DNA of 64,000 nt from DASXVX01 sp036504075 (lineage in GTDB: Bacteria; Bacillota; Sulfobacillia; Symbiobacteriales; Symbiobacteriaceae), in the NCBI GenBank assembly GCA_036504075.1, contig DASXVX010000088.1, positions 3,313-67,312 of the forward strand, read 5' to 3'. A program made the position numbers and the translations under genes. The notes below the pieces were generated by a model. That model saw only the letters and a program-made list of their open reading frames with translations, was not told the DNA's origin and ran no database searches. Positions 40,572-49,625 of this stretch are shown one piece after another. Position 1 is the stretch's first letter. The number at the start of each line of letters is the position of its first letter.

Positions 40572-41431
40572 TGGCACAACTCTCCCATCAACTCTTCGAT
40601 CACGTGTGCAACGCCGTCCTCATCGCAGGTCGGGGCGACGCGGTCCGCCGCGGCTCTGGCCGCCTCGTTCGCGTTGCCCATGGCGACGCCGAGGCCCGCA
40701 TACCGGAGCATGGCCACATCGTTCTCGGAATCCCCCAGCGCGACCACCGCCGCCCGAGGAATCCGCAGGCGAGCCGCCAGCAGTTCAAGGGCGCTGCCCT
40801 TGCTGACGCCCGCGGCCGTGATCTCCAGGTTGTCCGGACCCGAGGAAGAGATCTCCAGACCGGGCATCTCCCGGCGAATCGCCCCCGTGAGGCGCGCCAG
40901 TTCCCCGTCGGGGCCCAGGATCGACAGCTTCAGAATCGGCGGGAGCCGGCCTTTGGCCGCACTGGCAGCCAGGCTGCGTACCGGCCGGATTCGGTTGACC
41001 AGCCAGGCCCGCACGAGCGAGCCCAGGGCCACGTGTGATGAGAGCCGGGGCCGTACCCACTTGAAGTACGCCCGAATCTGGGCCCACGGGCGGTCCAGCA
41101 GGATGCTGTGGGCTGTGTAGCACTCTACCAGCAGCCGTCCCTCCCGGCAGAGCCGGAGCACCCGCTCCAGCGGCGCCGGCGGAATCGGCCTGGTCAGGAT
41201 GGTCTCGCCCGACTCATCCAGCACCGCCGCCCCGTTGCAGCAGATCACGGGGCCGGCGCAGGCCTCCCGGCTCCAGTCGAGCGCCGAGCCGATGGAGCGG
41301 CCGGTGGCGATGACCGTTGTGATGCCCCGCGCCCGGGCCTCCCGCAGGGCCGCCCGGGTGCGGGGCGAAATCGTCTTGCTGCTGTTTAAGAGTGTACCGT
41401 CCAGATCCAGTGCGATTAACCGATAGTTCAA
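40568..41431 (-). CDS. HAD-superfamily hydrolase, Cof type
   Basis: 287 residues. Motif I ALDLDGTLLNSS (D9 and D11), motif II VIATGRS, catalytic lysine in SKGSALELLAARLRI, motif IV ALGDSENDVAMLRYAGLGVAMGNANE. The cap domain between motifs II and III is of the IIB type. Such enzymes dephosphorylate sugar phosphates, FMN or other small metabolites; the substrate is not determined. Overlaps the following DUF4149 gene by 4 bases. Confidence 0.93.
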   Translation of the reverse strand: MNYRLIALDLDGTLLNSSKTISPRTRAALREARARGITTVIATGRSIGSALDWSREACAGPVICCNGAAVLDESGETILTRPIPPAPLERVLRLCREGRLLVECYTAHSILLDRPWAQIRAYFKWVRPRLSSHVALGSLVRAWLVNRIRPVRSLAASAAKGRLPPILKLSILGPDGELARLTGAIRREMPGLEISSSGPDNLEITAAGVSKGSALELLAARLRIPRAAVVALGDSENDVAMLRYAGLGVAMGNANEAARAAADRVAPTCDEDGVAHVIEELMGELCQ

Positions 41432-41455
41432 CCCTTACCCTCCAAGCAAAACGCC

Positions 41456-41929
41456 CTACCGCAGGGCAGACAGGACAATGAGCAGGCAGCCCAGCAGCAT
41501 GTTCAGCGTGAAGATCAGGCGGGACAGCCGGTGATACTTGCCGTACTCAATACGCAAGGGGTCGTCTTCCGGTACCTCGTCGATCGGTTTGCCCATCCGC
41601 TGATGAATGGCGTCCAGCCGCTGCCGGATGGTACTGGCGGAGATGATCACCAGCGCGAGCATGACGGCAGCGGTGAGCAACCGCCCGAGGTCGATCGACT
41701 TCCAGCCTTCGTTGATGGCCTGAAGCACCGTTACCACCAACATGATGCCGCCGGTGACGAGTCCCATCGTGTCGATGCGGGCCAGCGTCTCCCCTGTGAT
41801 GGCGCCCGCCTGCTCCCGGGAAGAGAGGTTACGGAAGAGCACCGGCGCGAAAAGCACCCCGAACGCGAACATGGCCCCGACCCAGAGGGCCAAGACAAGG
41901 TACTGCAAGACGTTCAAAAACAGGATCAT
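41456..41929 (-). CDS. DUF4149 domain membrane protein
   Basis: 157 residues with four hydrophobic segments (about 5-28, 52-72, 80-102, 135-156), the last ending LLGCLLIVLSALR. Motifs QYLVLALWVGAMFAFGVLFAPVLFRNL and DDPLRIEYGKYHRL define the family. Homologous to the frameshifted copy at 40106-40571, which lies three genes downstream; the two probably arose by duplication. Function unknown. Confidence 0.8.
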   Translation of the reverse strand: MILFLNVLQYLVLALWVGAMFAFGVLFAPVLFRNLSSREQAGAITGETLARIDTMGLVTGGIMLVVTVLQAINEGWKSIDLGRLLTAAVMLALVIISASTIRQRLDAIHQRMGKPIDEVPEDDPLRIEYGKYHRLSRLIFTLNMLLGCLLIVLSALR

Positions 41930-42073
41930 CGAGCCTGCCTCCCCTGCTACGGACTGACAAATTTCGTGCTGCGATCGCTCACAAAATCAAGGTTGTTTGA
42001 TCGACATGGGTGGATCACCCGTTGTTTTACTCTTTCGGATCGTTTCGGGGAATTTCCTGCCTGCCGTCCGCCA

Positions 42074-42550
42074 TCACGGGGCGTCCACGCTTACATCCGC
42101 ATCGATATGCCCGCCGGGCACCTGGCGGGTGGCCCCGGTCAGCGTCCAGGAGACGTTCCAGGTCCCGGCCGTCTCCGGCGCCGTCAACAGCGCCTTTACC
42201 CGGACGTGCTTTCCCGGCAGGACCGCGGCCGGCACGGATAGAACCGGCAGGTCGTCCCGGGCGGGCACGAACCGGTAGTCGTCCGTCGTCCAGGTGGTGT
42301 CCCCGGTGTTGTCCAACTCCCAGCTCAGTTCGACCTCCTCGCCGGCGGCGGTCCAGGGGGAGTATGGCCTGCTGACCACTTCCGCCTGGTCGAACGTCGG
42401 TTTCGGCTTGCGCACCGCCGCCGGTGTCCCGACGATGCGCCGTGTTGCCAACCACAGGCCGCTCCACCCCGCCAGAAATCCCACCAGCACCAACCCCGCG
42501 ATGATCGTCCGCTGCACCCACGGGCGGCGGCGCCAGTCATTCTGAGTCAA
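42074..42550 (-). CDS. Membrane-anchored NBR1-Ig-like domain protein
   Basis: 158 residues from a TTG at 42550 with GGAGGGGGAG upstream. A basic cytoplasmic N-terminus, one membrane helix (about residues 15-36, IIAGLVLVGFLAGWSGLWLA), then an extracellular beta-rich domain: EVELSWELDNTGDTTWTTDDYRFV, VLPGKHVRVKALLTAPETAGTWNVSWTLTG. The NTGDTTWTTD signature resembles NBR1-type Ig-like domains found in bacterial surface proteins. Role unknown; probable type II anchored adhesin-like or scaffold module. The 42551-42719 gap upstream also holds a strong Shine-Dalgarno without a clear ORF. Confidence 0.7.
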   Translation of the reverse strand: MTQNDWRRRPWVQRTIIAGLVLVGFLAGWSGLWLATRRIVGTPAAVRKPKPTFDQAEVVSRPYSPWTAAGEEVELSWELDNTGDTTWTTDDYRFVPARDDLPVLSVPAAVLPGKHVRVKALLTAPETAGTWNVSWTLTGATRQVPGGHIDADVSVDAP

Positions 42551-42719
42551 ACCCGCTCCCCCTCCGGTCAATCCGGGCCGTCCGCCTCCAGCGACCACCG
42601 GCGCCGGCACACGCCCCTGCGGGGCATGCTTACGACCGCTTGCGGCACTCTATGCCGGCTCCTGGGAACATTTTCGCCAATCGTACCTCCTTCTAGTCCT
42701 CCGCTTCAGCCAATGAATG

Positions 42720-42754
42720 GACGCACAGTCCGGGTTGCCCGCGGACTGTGCGTC
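42720..42754 (-). terminator. Terminator after the lipoate ligase-like gene
   Basis: Perfect 13-bp stem GACGCACAGTCCG/CGGACTGTGCGTC just after the stop at 42765. No T-run, but strongly stable. Confidence 0.7.
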
Positions 42755-42764
42755 TCGGTTGAGC

Positions 42765-43376
42765 CTATAGCGTTTTCGGGTCCAGTTCATGCCGAAGGGC
42801 CACCGTAAATGCGTCCCAGCCGGGCTGGCAGCCCTCCCGCTCCAGAGAGGTGATGAAGTCCAGGTGGGACCGTCCCCGCCGGTAGTCGGGCTCCTTGGAC
42901 GGGTGCGGCAAGTACCGTGATACCAGGTCGAGATCCGGGCGCCAGAGCAGACTTCCCTGGTAGAGTACGACGGAGCGGTTCGCGTACAGGCTGGAGCCCA
43001 GAATCTTCCGGTCGCCCAGGGCTACGTCTCCCAGCCCCCGGACAGCCGCTCCCCGAACGCCCAGCCGCTCCAGCGCCCGGACGATCGCCGTGGCCACCGG
43101 CTCGATCCATTGCGTCGCAAACCGGCGCCGGGAGGCGTCGTAGCAGGCGGTGATGACAAGGTTGCCCGGACTGAGCACCACTGCCCCGCCGCCGCCCCGC
43201 CGGCGGTAGACCGGAACACCGGTGGCCGCACAGAGCGCCAGGTCCACGTCGGCGGCCGGCGTGCCCGCCCCCAGTACGCAGGCCAGGTTCCCGGGTTCCC
43301 AGAGCCAGACGAAGGGTCCTTCGCGCCCAAAGCGGTCCAGGGCCTCCGCGTCCCATGGCAAGGGTTGAATCTCCAT
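42765..43376 (-). CDS. Lipoate-protein ligase A-like (BPL/LplA/LipB fold) protein
   Basis: 203 residues from ATG 43376 with GGGGAGAA upstream. Ligase-fold motifs: VYRRRGGGGAVVLSPGNLVITACYD, equivalent to the RRxxGGGAVxHDxGNL lipoyl-binding site, and the conserved lysine in ALGDRKILGSSLYANRSVVLYQGSLL. It has no separate C-terminal domain, so it could be a short ligase, an octanoyl/lipoyl transferase of the LipM or LipL class, or a biotin-ligase relative. No other lipoylation gene is nearby. Function by fold only. Confidence 0.8.
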   Translation of the reverse strand: MEIQPLPWDAEALDRFGREGPFVWLWEPGNLACVLGAGTPAADVDLALCAATGVPVYRRRGGGGAVVLSPGNLVITACYDASRRRFATQWIEPVATAIVRALERLGVRGAAVRGLGDVALGDRKILGSSLYANRSVVLYQGSLLWRPDLDLVSRYLPHPSKEPDYRRGRSHLDFITSLEREGCQPGWDAFTVALRHELDPKTL

Positions 43377-43393
43377 ACGCTTCTCCCCTCGGA

Positions 43394-46300
43394 CTAAAAG
43401 GAAAAGACCAGTTGGTTCCCCTCCGGCATCCCTTTCAGGCAGCCGTGGTTCTGCAGCAGTTCGATGACCGACTTGTTCAGTCGGGCCCGGGCCTTCAAGT
43501 CGTCGATGGACTGGAACTCGCCCTGCGACCGGGCCTCCACGATGGCGAGGGCGGCGTTGTCGCCCAGGCCGGCCAGGGAGTTGAACGGGCAAAGCAACGT
43601 GCCGTCGGGATTAATGACATAGCGGTTCGCTTCGGACCGGTAGAGCTCGATTTTGGTAAAGCGAATGGACCGCAGGAACGCCTCTTCCACCAGTTCGTAT
43701 TCCGTGAGCGAGTCCTTCTCCTTCGGGCTCGCCTCCCGGCCTTTGGCCTCCACCTCCTGCATATACCGCCGGACCGCCTCCGGCCCTTTGGTAATCAGTT
43801 CGGCATCGACCGAGCCCGCCCGGACGGAGAAGTAGGTCGCGTAGAAGAGCGCCGGATGGTGGACCTTGAACCAGGCGATGCGCAGGCAGGAGAGCACGTA
43901 CGCCGCCGCGTGGGCCTTCGGGAACATATACTTGATCGTCTTGCAGGAGCCGATGTACCACTCCGGCACGCCGGCCTTCGTCATGGCCTCTTCCATGTCC
44001 GGGGCCAGGCCCCGGCCCTTGCGGACCGACTCCATGATTTTGAACGAGAGCGCCGGCTCCATGCCCCAGTACATCAGGCGGAGCATGATGTCGTCGCGGG
44101 TCGGAATGCAGGTCTGCAGCGTGCAGATGCCCTTCTTGATCAGGTCCTGGGCGTTGTTGGTCCAGACGTCGGTCCCGTGGGAGAGGCCCGAGATGCGGAC
44201 CAGGTCCGAGAAGTTCTGCGGGCTGGTCTCCATGAGCATCTGGCGGACGAACCGGGTGCCCATTTCCGGCAAAACGATGGTGCCCAGGTCAAACATGAGC
44301 TTGCCTGACTCAATGCCAAGGGCCTCCTGGCCACCCGCACTGAAGAGCCGGAGCACCTGCGGGTCGTCGATGGCGACCGTCCGGATGTCGTAGTTCTGGT
44401 CGCCGGTCTTCGCCCGGTATAGGTCCTGGAGCATCCGCAGCATAGTCGGATCGTCGTGACCGAGAATGTCCAGCTTCATGAGTGCCGACTCGAACGCGTG
44501 GTAATCGAAGTGGGTCGTCTTGACGCCGGAGTTCCGGTCGTCGGCCGGGAACTGGACCGGCGTGACCTCTTCGATCTCCATGCCCACCGGACAGACGACC
44601 ATGCCGCCGGGGTGCTGGCCGGTGGTGCGCTTCACGCCCGCCACGCCGGACGCCAGATAGCCCACGTGGGCCTCCCGGACGTTCACGATGTTGTTGTCTT
44701 CCAGCCAGCCCTTCACCATGCCGTACGCCGTTTTCTCAGCGATGGTGCCCACGGTGCCGGCCTTGAACACATATTTGTCGCCGCCCAGCAGCTCTTCGGA
44801 GAACTTCTGAATTTTGGTCTGTACATCGCCGGAGAAGTTGAGGTCGATATCCGGCACCTTGTCGCCCTTGAAGCCCAGGAAGGTCTCGAACGGAATGTCC
44901 TGGCCATCGCGGTACATGTCGCCTGCGCCGCACTGCGGGCAGCCCTTGCGGGGCAAGTCATAGCCGGAACCGATGGTGCCGTCGTCATGCCACTCCACGT
45001 ACTTGCACGTCCCGCACACGTAGTGCGGCGGCAGGGCGTTCACTTCGGTAATGTCCATGGCCCACGCGACGAACGAGGAGCCCACGGAACCCCGGGAGCC
45101 GACCAGGTAGCCCAGGTCGTTGGACTTTTTAACCAGCAGGTGCGAAATGTAGTAGGAAACGGCAAAGCCGTTGCCGATGATCGCTTTCAGCTCTTTTTCC
45201 AGGCGGGCCGATACTTTCTCCGGCAGCGGTTCGCCGTAAACCCGCCTTGCCTTCGCGTACGAGAGTTCGCGGGTCTTCTCGTTGGAACCCTCCAGCACCG
45301 GCGGATAGAGTTGGTCCGGCACCGGCTTCACGTTGTCGATACTATCCGCGATGGCGTTGGTGTTGGTGACCACCACCTCCAGCGCCGCCTCGGGTCCGAG
45401 ATACTTGAATTCGGCCAGCATTTCGCCGGTGGTGCGGAAGTAGAACGGGGCGTCGTACTCGTCGCGGAAGCCAATGCCGCCCTTTAAGATGCGCCGGAAG
45501 ACCTGCTGGTGCGGCTCCAGGAAGTGGGCATCCCCGACGGCGACCACCGGCTTGCCCATTTTCTTGCCCAGCGCGTAAATCCGCTGGTTGAGGCCGATCA
45601 ATTGCTCTTCGGAGTTGACCTGGCCCTGCTCCAGCAAATACCGGATGCAGTCCCGGGGCACGATTTCGAGGTAGTCGTACCACTCCACCAGCTCTTCCAG
45701 CTCTTCTTCCGGCACGCCACGCAGCAGCGCATCGTAGAGGTGGCCGCCATAGGTGGCCGAGCCGATCAGGAGCCCGTCCCGGAGCTTCTCCAGTTCCGTT
45801 TTAGGCAGGCGGGGCGTCCGGTTGAAGAATTCGATATGGCTTTTGGAGATCAGCTTGTAGAGGTTCTTCACGCCGTGCTGCTTCTGCACGAGGCAGGTCA
45901 CGTGGTATGGCTTCATTTGCTCCACGTTCATGCCTTTCACCAGCGTGTTCAGGTCTTCCACCGTCGTCAGACCCGAAGACTTCGCCAGGAGCTTGTCCAG
46001 CAACATGGCCGCCGTCCGGGCGTCGGCGTCGGCCCGGTGGTGGTTGTCCAGCTGGATTTGCAGCTCTTTGGTCAAGGCGGCGAGGTTATGCGCCTTCAGG
46101 TGCGGCAGCAGGGAGCGGCCCATGACCAGCGTGTCCAGCACCGGGTTGGTGAACTCTTCGCCCAGGTGCTTTTTCCGGTGGTATCGGAGGAACGAGTAAT
46201 CGAACTGGGCGTTGTGGGCCACGATGATGGCGTCGCCGATGAAGCGGAAGAACTCCGGCAGGACCTCTTCCGGCGTGGGGGCGTTCGCCACCATATCCGG

Positions 46301-47827
46301 GGTAATGTGGGTCAGCTCCTGCACGACCAGCGGGATCGGCTTCGACGGCCGGATGAACCGCTGGAACGATTCGCCGATCTTCCCGTTCCGGTACCGAACT
46401 GCGCCCACTTCGATAATGTCGTCGCCGATCGGCGAAAAGCCGGTCGTCTCAATGTCCAGCACCACGAAGTCCGCCTCGGCGAGCGGTACGCCCTGCGGCG
46501 GCCGCTGGATGATGACCGCGCCGTCATCCACCATGTAGAATTCGCAGCCGTAGAGGAGCTTGAAGTCCGCGGGGGCCTTCACGTGGGAGGCAGCCGGAAA
46601 CGCCTGGACGACCCCGTGGTCCATCACCGCCACGCCCCGGTGGCCCCAGGCGATCGCCCGCTTCACCAGCTGTTCAGGATCGATCATGCCGTCCATGGCG
46701 GACATGAGCGTGTGGGCGTGCAGTTCAATCCGCTTGAGCCCTTCGTAGCTGTCCTTGCGGGCGGGGCGGCTGCCGAGGTTGATGTCGTCGGCCATGAGGA
46801 CGAGTTCGTTCTGGAACTTGTCCATCTGGACATTGCCCCGGACTCTCACCCAGGCGCCGTTCTTCAACCGGTCCATGATCTCCGGGTCTTTCTTGGGATC
46901 CCGAAAGACTTTGACTGGCAGCGTGTCGCCCAGGTCACCCACCTTGTTGAGGCGCAGGAGGTCGCAGACGGAGAACGAGATCATCTGCTTGCCGGTCTTG
47001 GTGTCCCGGCTGTCCACCCCCACCACTTCGCCCTCAATGACCACCCGGTTCTCCTCTTCGGTGACGGAGTTGATCTCCCGGACCGGCACCTCCGACTGGA
47101 TCACGCGGCCTTTCAGCACGCCGTCGGCCGGCATCTCGGCGGACGCGGCGCCTTCTTTCTTGCCGAAGGCGGACTGCCGCTGCATCCACTGGTCGAAATA
47201 CGCGGCGATAACCTCCGGCTCGGAACCCGCCGGCTCAGGCGGCAGGGGCACCGCTTCGGAGGGCAGTTCGGCAAAGGGGTCTTCCGGCGCCACCGGGGCG
47301 ACTTTTTCCAGCTTGGGCGGCTTCGGTTTCGCCGCTAACCGGACGGTGACCTCCAGGCCGGTCTCCTGCTGGATGAGCGCCTGCAGCAGGTCGGCCCCGC
47401 CGGATGACTGAATGACGCCCACCATGGCCTCGGTGGGCATTTCGATGGACAGCAGGCCGCCTTCGAGCTTCCAGGCCGCCTTGTCCATGATGCCGTTCAG
47501 CCGCGGCAACGTGTCCCGTGCTTGCTGCAGCACGTCAAGCCAGGCTTCCTCCAGCACGGTGGCTGGATTCTCAGCCCGGTCCGCCACCTGCGGCATCACC
47601 CGAACTCTGACCGGCAGGCCGTCGAAGCAGGCCCGGGCGACCGCAGCGCCGAGCACTTCCCGATGGGCCAACGCCAGCCGACTTTTCACTTCAAGGTAGA
47701 GAATAACCTCCTGGGCGCGCTGACGGACCTCCACCCGCAACAGTTGGGCCTCATCCAGCACCAGCTGGACGTCGGCGGGCAGGGAGGTCCGGTCGATGAG
47801 CGCAAGCCAGTCTGCTTGTGGCGACAT
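43394..47827 (-). CDS. polC: DNA polymerase III, PolC type, alpha subunit
   Basis: 1477 residues from ATG 47827 with GGGGGAG about 9 bases upstream (B. subtilis PolC is 1437). N-terminal tau-binding and OB domains, with a Pro-rich linker near 190; then the PHP domain (RIELHAHTLMSAMDGMIDPEQLVKRAIAWGH) split by the proofreading DEDD exonuclease (FVVLDIETTGFSPIGDDIIEVGAV, IIVAHNAQFDYSFL, HRADADARTAAMLLDKLL). The polymerase core follows with GSRGSVGSSFVAWAMDITEVN and PDIDLNFSGDVQTKIQ, plus a zinc-like CGTCKYVEWHDDG segment. It is the main replicative polymerase in Firmicutes. Confidence 0.98.
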   Translation of the reverse strand: MSPQADWLALIDRTSLPADVQLVLDEAQLLRVEVRQRAQEVILYLEVKSRLALAHREVLGAAVARACFDGLPVRVRVMPQVADRAENPATVLEEAWLDVLQQARDTLPRLNGIMDKAAWKLEGGLLSIEMPTEAMVGVIQSSGGADLLQALIQQETGLEVTVRLAAKPKPPKLEKVAPVAPEDPFAELPSEAVPLPPEPAGSEPEVIAAYFDQWMQRQSAFGKKEGAASAEMPADGVLKGRVIQSEVPVREINSVTEEENRVVIEGEVVGVDSRDTKTGKQMISFSVCDLLRLNKVGDLGDTLPVKVFRDPKKDPEIMDRLKNGAWVRVRGNVQMDKFQNELVLMADDINLGSRPARKDSYEGLKRIELHAHTLMSAMDGMIDPEQLVKRAIAWGHRGVAVMDHGVVQAFPAASHVKAPADFKLLYGCEFYMVDDGAVIIQRPPQGVPLAEADFVVLDIETTGFSPIGDDIIEVGAVRYRNGKIGESFQRFIRPSKPIPLVVQELTHITPDMVANAPTPEEVLPEFFRFIGDAIIVAHNAQFDYSFLRYHRKKHLGEEFTNPVLDTLVMGRSLLPHLKAHNLAALTKELQIQLDNHHRADADARTAAMLLDKLLAKSSGLTTVEDLNTLVKGMNVEQMKPYHVTCLVQKQHGVKNLYKLISKSHIEFFNRTPRLPKTELEKLRDGLLIGSATYGGHLYDALLRGVPEEELEELVEWYDYLEIVPRDCIRYLLEQGQVNSEEQLIGLNQRIYALGKKMGKPVVAVGDAHFLEPHQQVFRRILKGGIGFRDEYDAPFYFRTTGEMLAEFKYLGPEAALEVVVTNTNAIADSIDNVKPVPDQLYPPVLEGSNEKTRELSYAKARRVYGEPLPEKVSARLEKELKAIIGNGFAVSYYISHLLVKKSNDLGYLVGSRGSVGSSFVAWAMDITEVNALPPHYVCGTCKYVEWHDDGTIGSGYDLPRKGCPQCGAGDMYRDGQDIPFETFLGFKGDKVPDIDLNFSGDVQTKIQKFSEELLGGDKYVFKAGTVGTIAEKTAYGMVKGWLEDNNIVNVREAHVGYLASGVAGVKRTTGQHPGGMVVCPVGMEIEEVTPVQFPADDRNSGVKTTHFDYHAFESALMKLDILGHDDPTMLRMLQDLYRAKTGDQNYDIRTVAIDDPQVLRLFSAGGQEALGIESGKLMFDLGTIVLPEMGTRFVRQMLMETSPQNFSDLVRISGLSHGTDVWTNNAQDLIKKGICTLQTCIPTRDDIMLRLMYWGMEPALSFKIMESVRKGRGLAPDMEEAMTKAGVPEWYIGSCKTIKYMFPKAHAAAYVLSCLRIAWFKVHHPALFYATYFSVRAGSVDAELITKGPEAVRRYMQEVEAKGREASPKEKDSLTEYELVEEAFLRSIRFTKIELYRSEANRYVINPDGTLLCPFNSLAGLGDNAALAIVEARSQGEFQSIDDLKARARLNKSVIELLQNHGCLKGMPEGNQLVFSF

Positions 47828-47904
47828 GATCAGGCTCCCCCATGCTATGTTGATGCCCCGAGCGTCGATCACCGGCCAACGCCGATCACCGGCGGGAAAG
47901 ATAC

Positions 47905-47929
47905 GGGCGCCCGGCATGTTCGGGCGCCC
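47905..47929 (-). terminator. Terminator between mgtC-like gene and polC
   Basis: Perfect 9-bp stem GGGCGCCCG/CGGGCGCCC with a 7-base loop, 17 bases after the MgtC-family stop and 78 bases before the polC start. Confidence 0.65.
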
Positions 47930-47946
47930 GCGTCGGGGTTCGAGAT

Positions 47947-48663
47947 TTACTCTTCTTCAGTGACGGAGGCAACACCTTCAGTCGACATCAAATCACCGAT
48001 CAATCCAGTCGTCTCCGGGACCCTGCCCGATAATCTCAGGTTAAAGGAGATTTCCACCATGCCGGCGACCGGGCCGGTCCGCATGCTGACGCTGCGGATA
48101 TTGGCGCCCCACTTCCCGCAAACGGTCGCCAGCGCCCCGAGGCGCCCGGGCGAGTCCGCGACGTGCACAATGAGCGTCCGCTGGCTGCCGCGGCTGATGT
48201 ACCGCCGCTCCACTTCGGAGAGCGTCTTCAGCGTCAGCACCACCAGTACCGTGCTCACGACCGATTCCATGTACATGCGCGAACCAACGGCAAGGCCCAC
48301 GCCGGCCACCACCCAGAGGGAGGCCGCCGTCGTAAGCCCGCGAATGTTAATGCCTTCGCGCATAATCGTCCCGGCGCCCAGGAAGCCGATGCCGCTGACC
48401 ACCTGGGCGGCAATCCGGCCGGGATCGCCGTTCCCGTGTGCGCCGAAGCCCGTCAGGGCGTACATGGTCAGAGAGACCTGCATGATCAGCGCCGACCCGA
48501 CGGTGACGAGGACGTGCGTCCGTAGTCCGGCAGGATGGTTGCCATGTTCGCGTTCAAGACCCACCACACCGCCGCAAACGGCTGCCATCGCCAGCGGCAC
48601 AAAGGTGTTCCAGAGTTCGCGGAGGAAGGACTGCACCATATCAGACGCCAGCCACTCGACCAA
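47947..48663 (-). CDS. MgtC/SapB family membrane protein
   Basis: 238 residues from a TTG at 48663, 6 bases after the glycosyltransferase stop. Several membrane helices in the first 145 residues with the family motifs GVVGLEREHGNHPAGLRTHVLVTVGSALIM and VSGIGFLGAGTIMREGINIRGLTTAASLW. The C-terminal cytoplasmic domain (about 155-238) has an ACT-like pattern. In pathogens MgtC supports growth at low magnesium and modulates the membrane ATP synthase; the role here is unknown. Confidence 0.9.
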   Translation of the reverse strand: MVEWLASDMVQSFLRELWNTFVPLAMAAVCGGVVGLEREHGNHPAGLRTHVLVTVGSALIMQVSLTMYALTGFGAHGNGDPGRIAAQVVSGIGFLGAGTIMREGINIRGLTTAASLWVVAGVGLAVGSRMYMESVVSTVLVVLTLKTLSEVERRYISRGSQRTLIVHVADSPGRLGALATVCGKWGANIRSVSMRTGPVAGMVEISFNLRLSGRVPETTGLIGDLMSTEGVASVTEEE

Positions 48664-48669
48664 TAAACA

Positions 48670-49311
48670 TTACCCTTTCTGCGCGTATTTCAAGATCTCG
48701 TAGTACATCTTCATTCGGGCAGCAACGCCTTTAACCAGCCCGAGTTTCTCTTCCTTCATCCGGTGACTCATCTCGCACAGCGGGACTTCAACCACTTTGT
48801 AGCCGTGCTCCTTGACATGACGGGTCAGGGCGACTTCAATACCGAAGCGGAGCATGTCCGCATCGGGGTCCTGTTTGAACATGGCAGCGACAATATCCCG
48901 ACGGACGGCTCGCTGGCCGGACAAGTATGGCGAGATCAGTTGTGCCAGGTCCGTCGCCACCCGGCCTTCGTCGAAAACGCCGACGCTCATGTCCGCCTCG
49001 CCGGCGATGACCGGTTGTAACAGTGCGTTGACGTGGGTAGGTGCAAGTCCGATCAGGTCGGCATCCAGGAAGAGGAGCACGGGCGCCTGGGTAGCGGCAA
49101 AACCGGTCTTCATCGCGCCCGCCTTGCCCTGGTTCTCCCGGTGCTCAAGCACACGGGCACCCGCCTCCCTGGCAACTTCAGCCGTCCGGTCCTGAGATCC
49201 GTCGCTGACCACCAGAATCTCATCGACCTGGCTCACAAGGCGCAGCGTGGAGATCACGTCGCCTATGGTCGTTTCTTCGTTAAAAGCAGGAACCACCGCG
49301 GCAACTTTCAT
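48670..49311 (-). CDS. Family 2 glycosyltransferase
   Basis: 213 residues from ATG 49311 with GGAGGTAGG upstream. GT-A fold: VAAVVPAFNEETTIGDVISTLR, EILVVSDGSQDRTAEVAREAGA, ENQGKAGAMKTGF, and the metal-binding LLFLDADLIGL. It has no transmembrane helices, unlike DPM-type enzymes. Probably transfers a sugar from a nucleotide donor to a lipid or a cell-wall component; acceptor unknown. Preceded by a 314-base gap (49312-49625) that holds the upstream ABC terminator and small inverted repeats but no recognised promoter. Confidence 0.9.
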   Translation of the reverse strand: MKVAAVVPAFNEETTIGDVISTLRLVSQVDEILVVSDGSQDRTAEVAREAGARVLEHRENQGKAGAMKTGFAATQAPVLLFLDADLIGLAPTHVNALLQPVIAGEADMSVGVFDEGRVATDLAQLISPYLSGQRAVRRDIVAAMFKQDPDADMLRFGIEVALTRHVKEHGYKVVEVPLCEMSHRMKEEKLGLVKGVAARMKMYYEILKYAQKG

Positions 49312-49572
49312 CGGGAACCTACCTCCGTTCCGGCCAATACAGCCGGACGTTTGCATCTCTCAGCCCGGACGCTCCGCCTTACTCTATTCCTTGTCCCAAA
49401 GGAATTTTCCTCCTCCACGACAGGTTGAACTCCGATCCTGACCGATTATCTTCCGGTGTATTCTGTCTATTGCGAACTGGATAAAACGGCCCGGCGCCTA
49501 CCCAGACCAGGGGTAGCATGCCCAGAGGGGCGGCCAAACATGGCCAGTTCGGCTGTCGAAAGGTTAGACGAA

Positions 49573-49600
49573 CAAAAGAGGCAGGCTACTTCAGCCTGCC
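49573..49600 (-). terminator. Terminator of the padR-ABC exporter operon
   Basis: GGCAGGCT/AGCCTGCC stem followed on the minus strand by TCTTTTGTT, 25 bases after the permease stop. Confidence 0.85.
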
Positions 49601-49625
49601 GCTCAGATTTGCGAAAAGGTCGGGG

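Noticed and set aside
38880..40577. A single 565-residue fusion of a membrane domain and ADP-ribosylglycohydrolase
   Set aside because: The missing DUF4149 C-terminus is in the next frame and the second half has its own start signals, so two genes with a frameshift explain it better.
45509..47338. Plus-strand frame of 609 codons opposite polC
   Set aside because: Antisense of a clearly identified polymerase; no recognisable motifs.
49353..49366. GGGCTGAGAGATGC on the minus strand upstream of the glycosyltransferase, reminiscent of a TPP riboswitch
   Set aside because: The rest of the THI element (CCTGATCTGG...CCAGCG part) is absent, and the downstream gene is not thiamine related.
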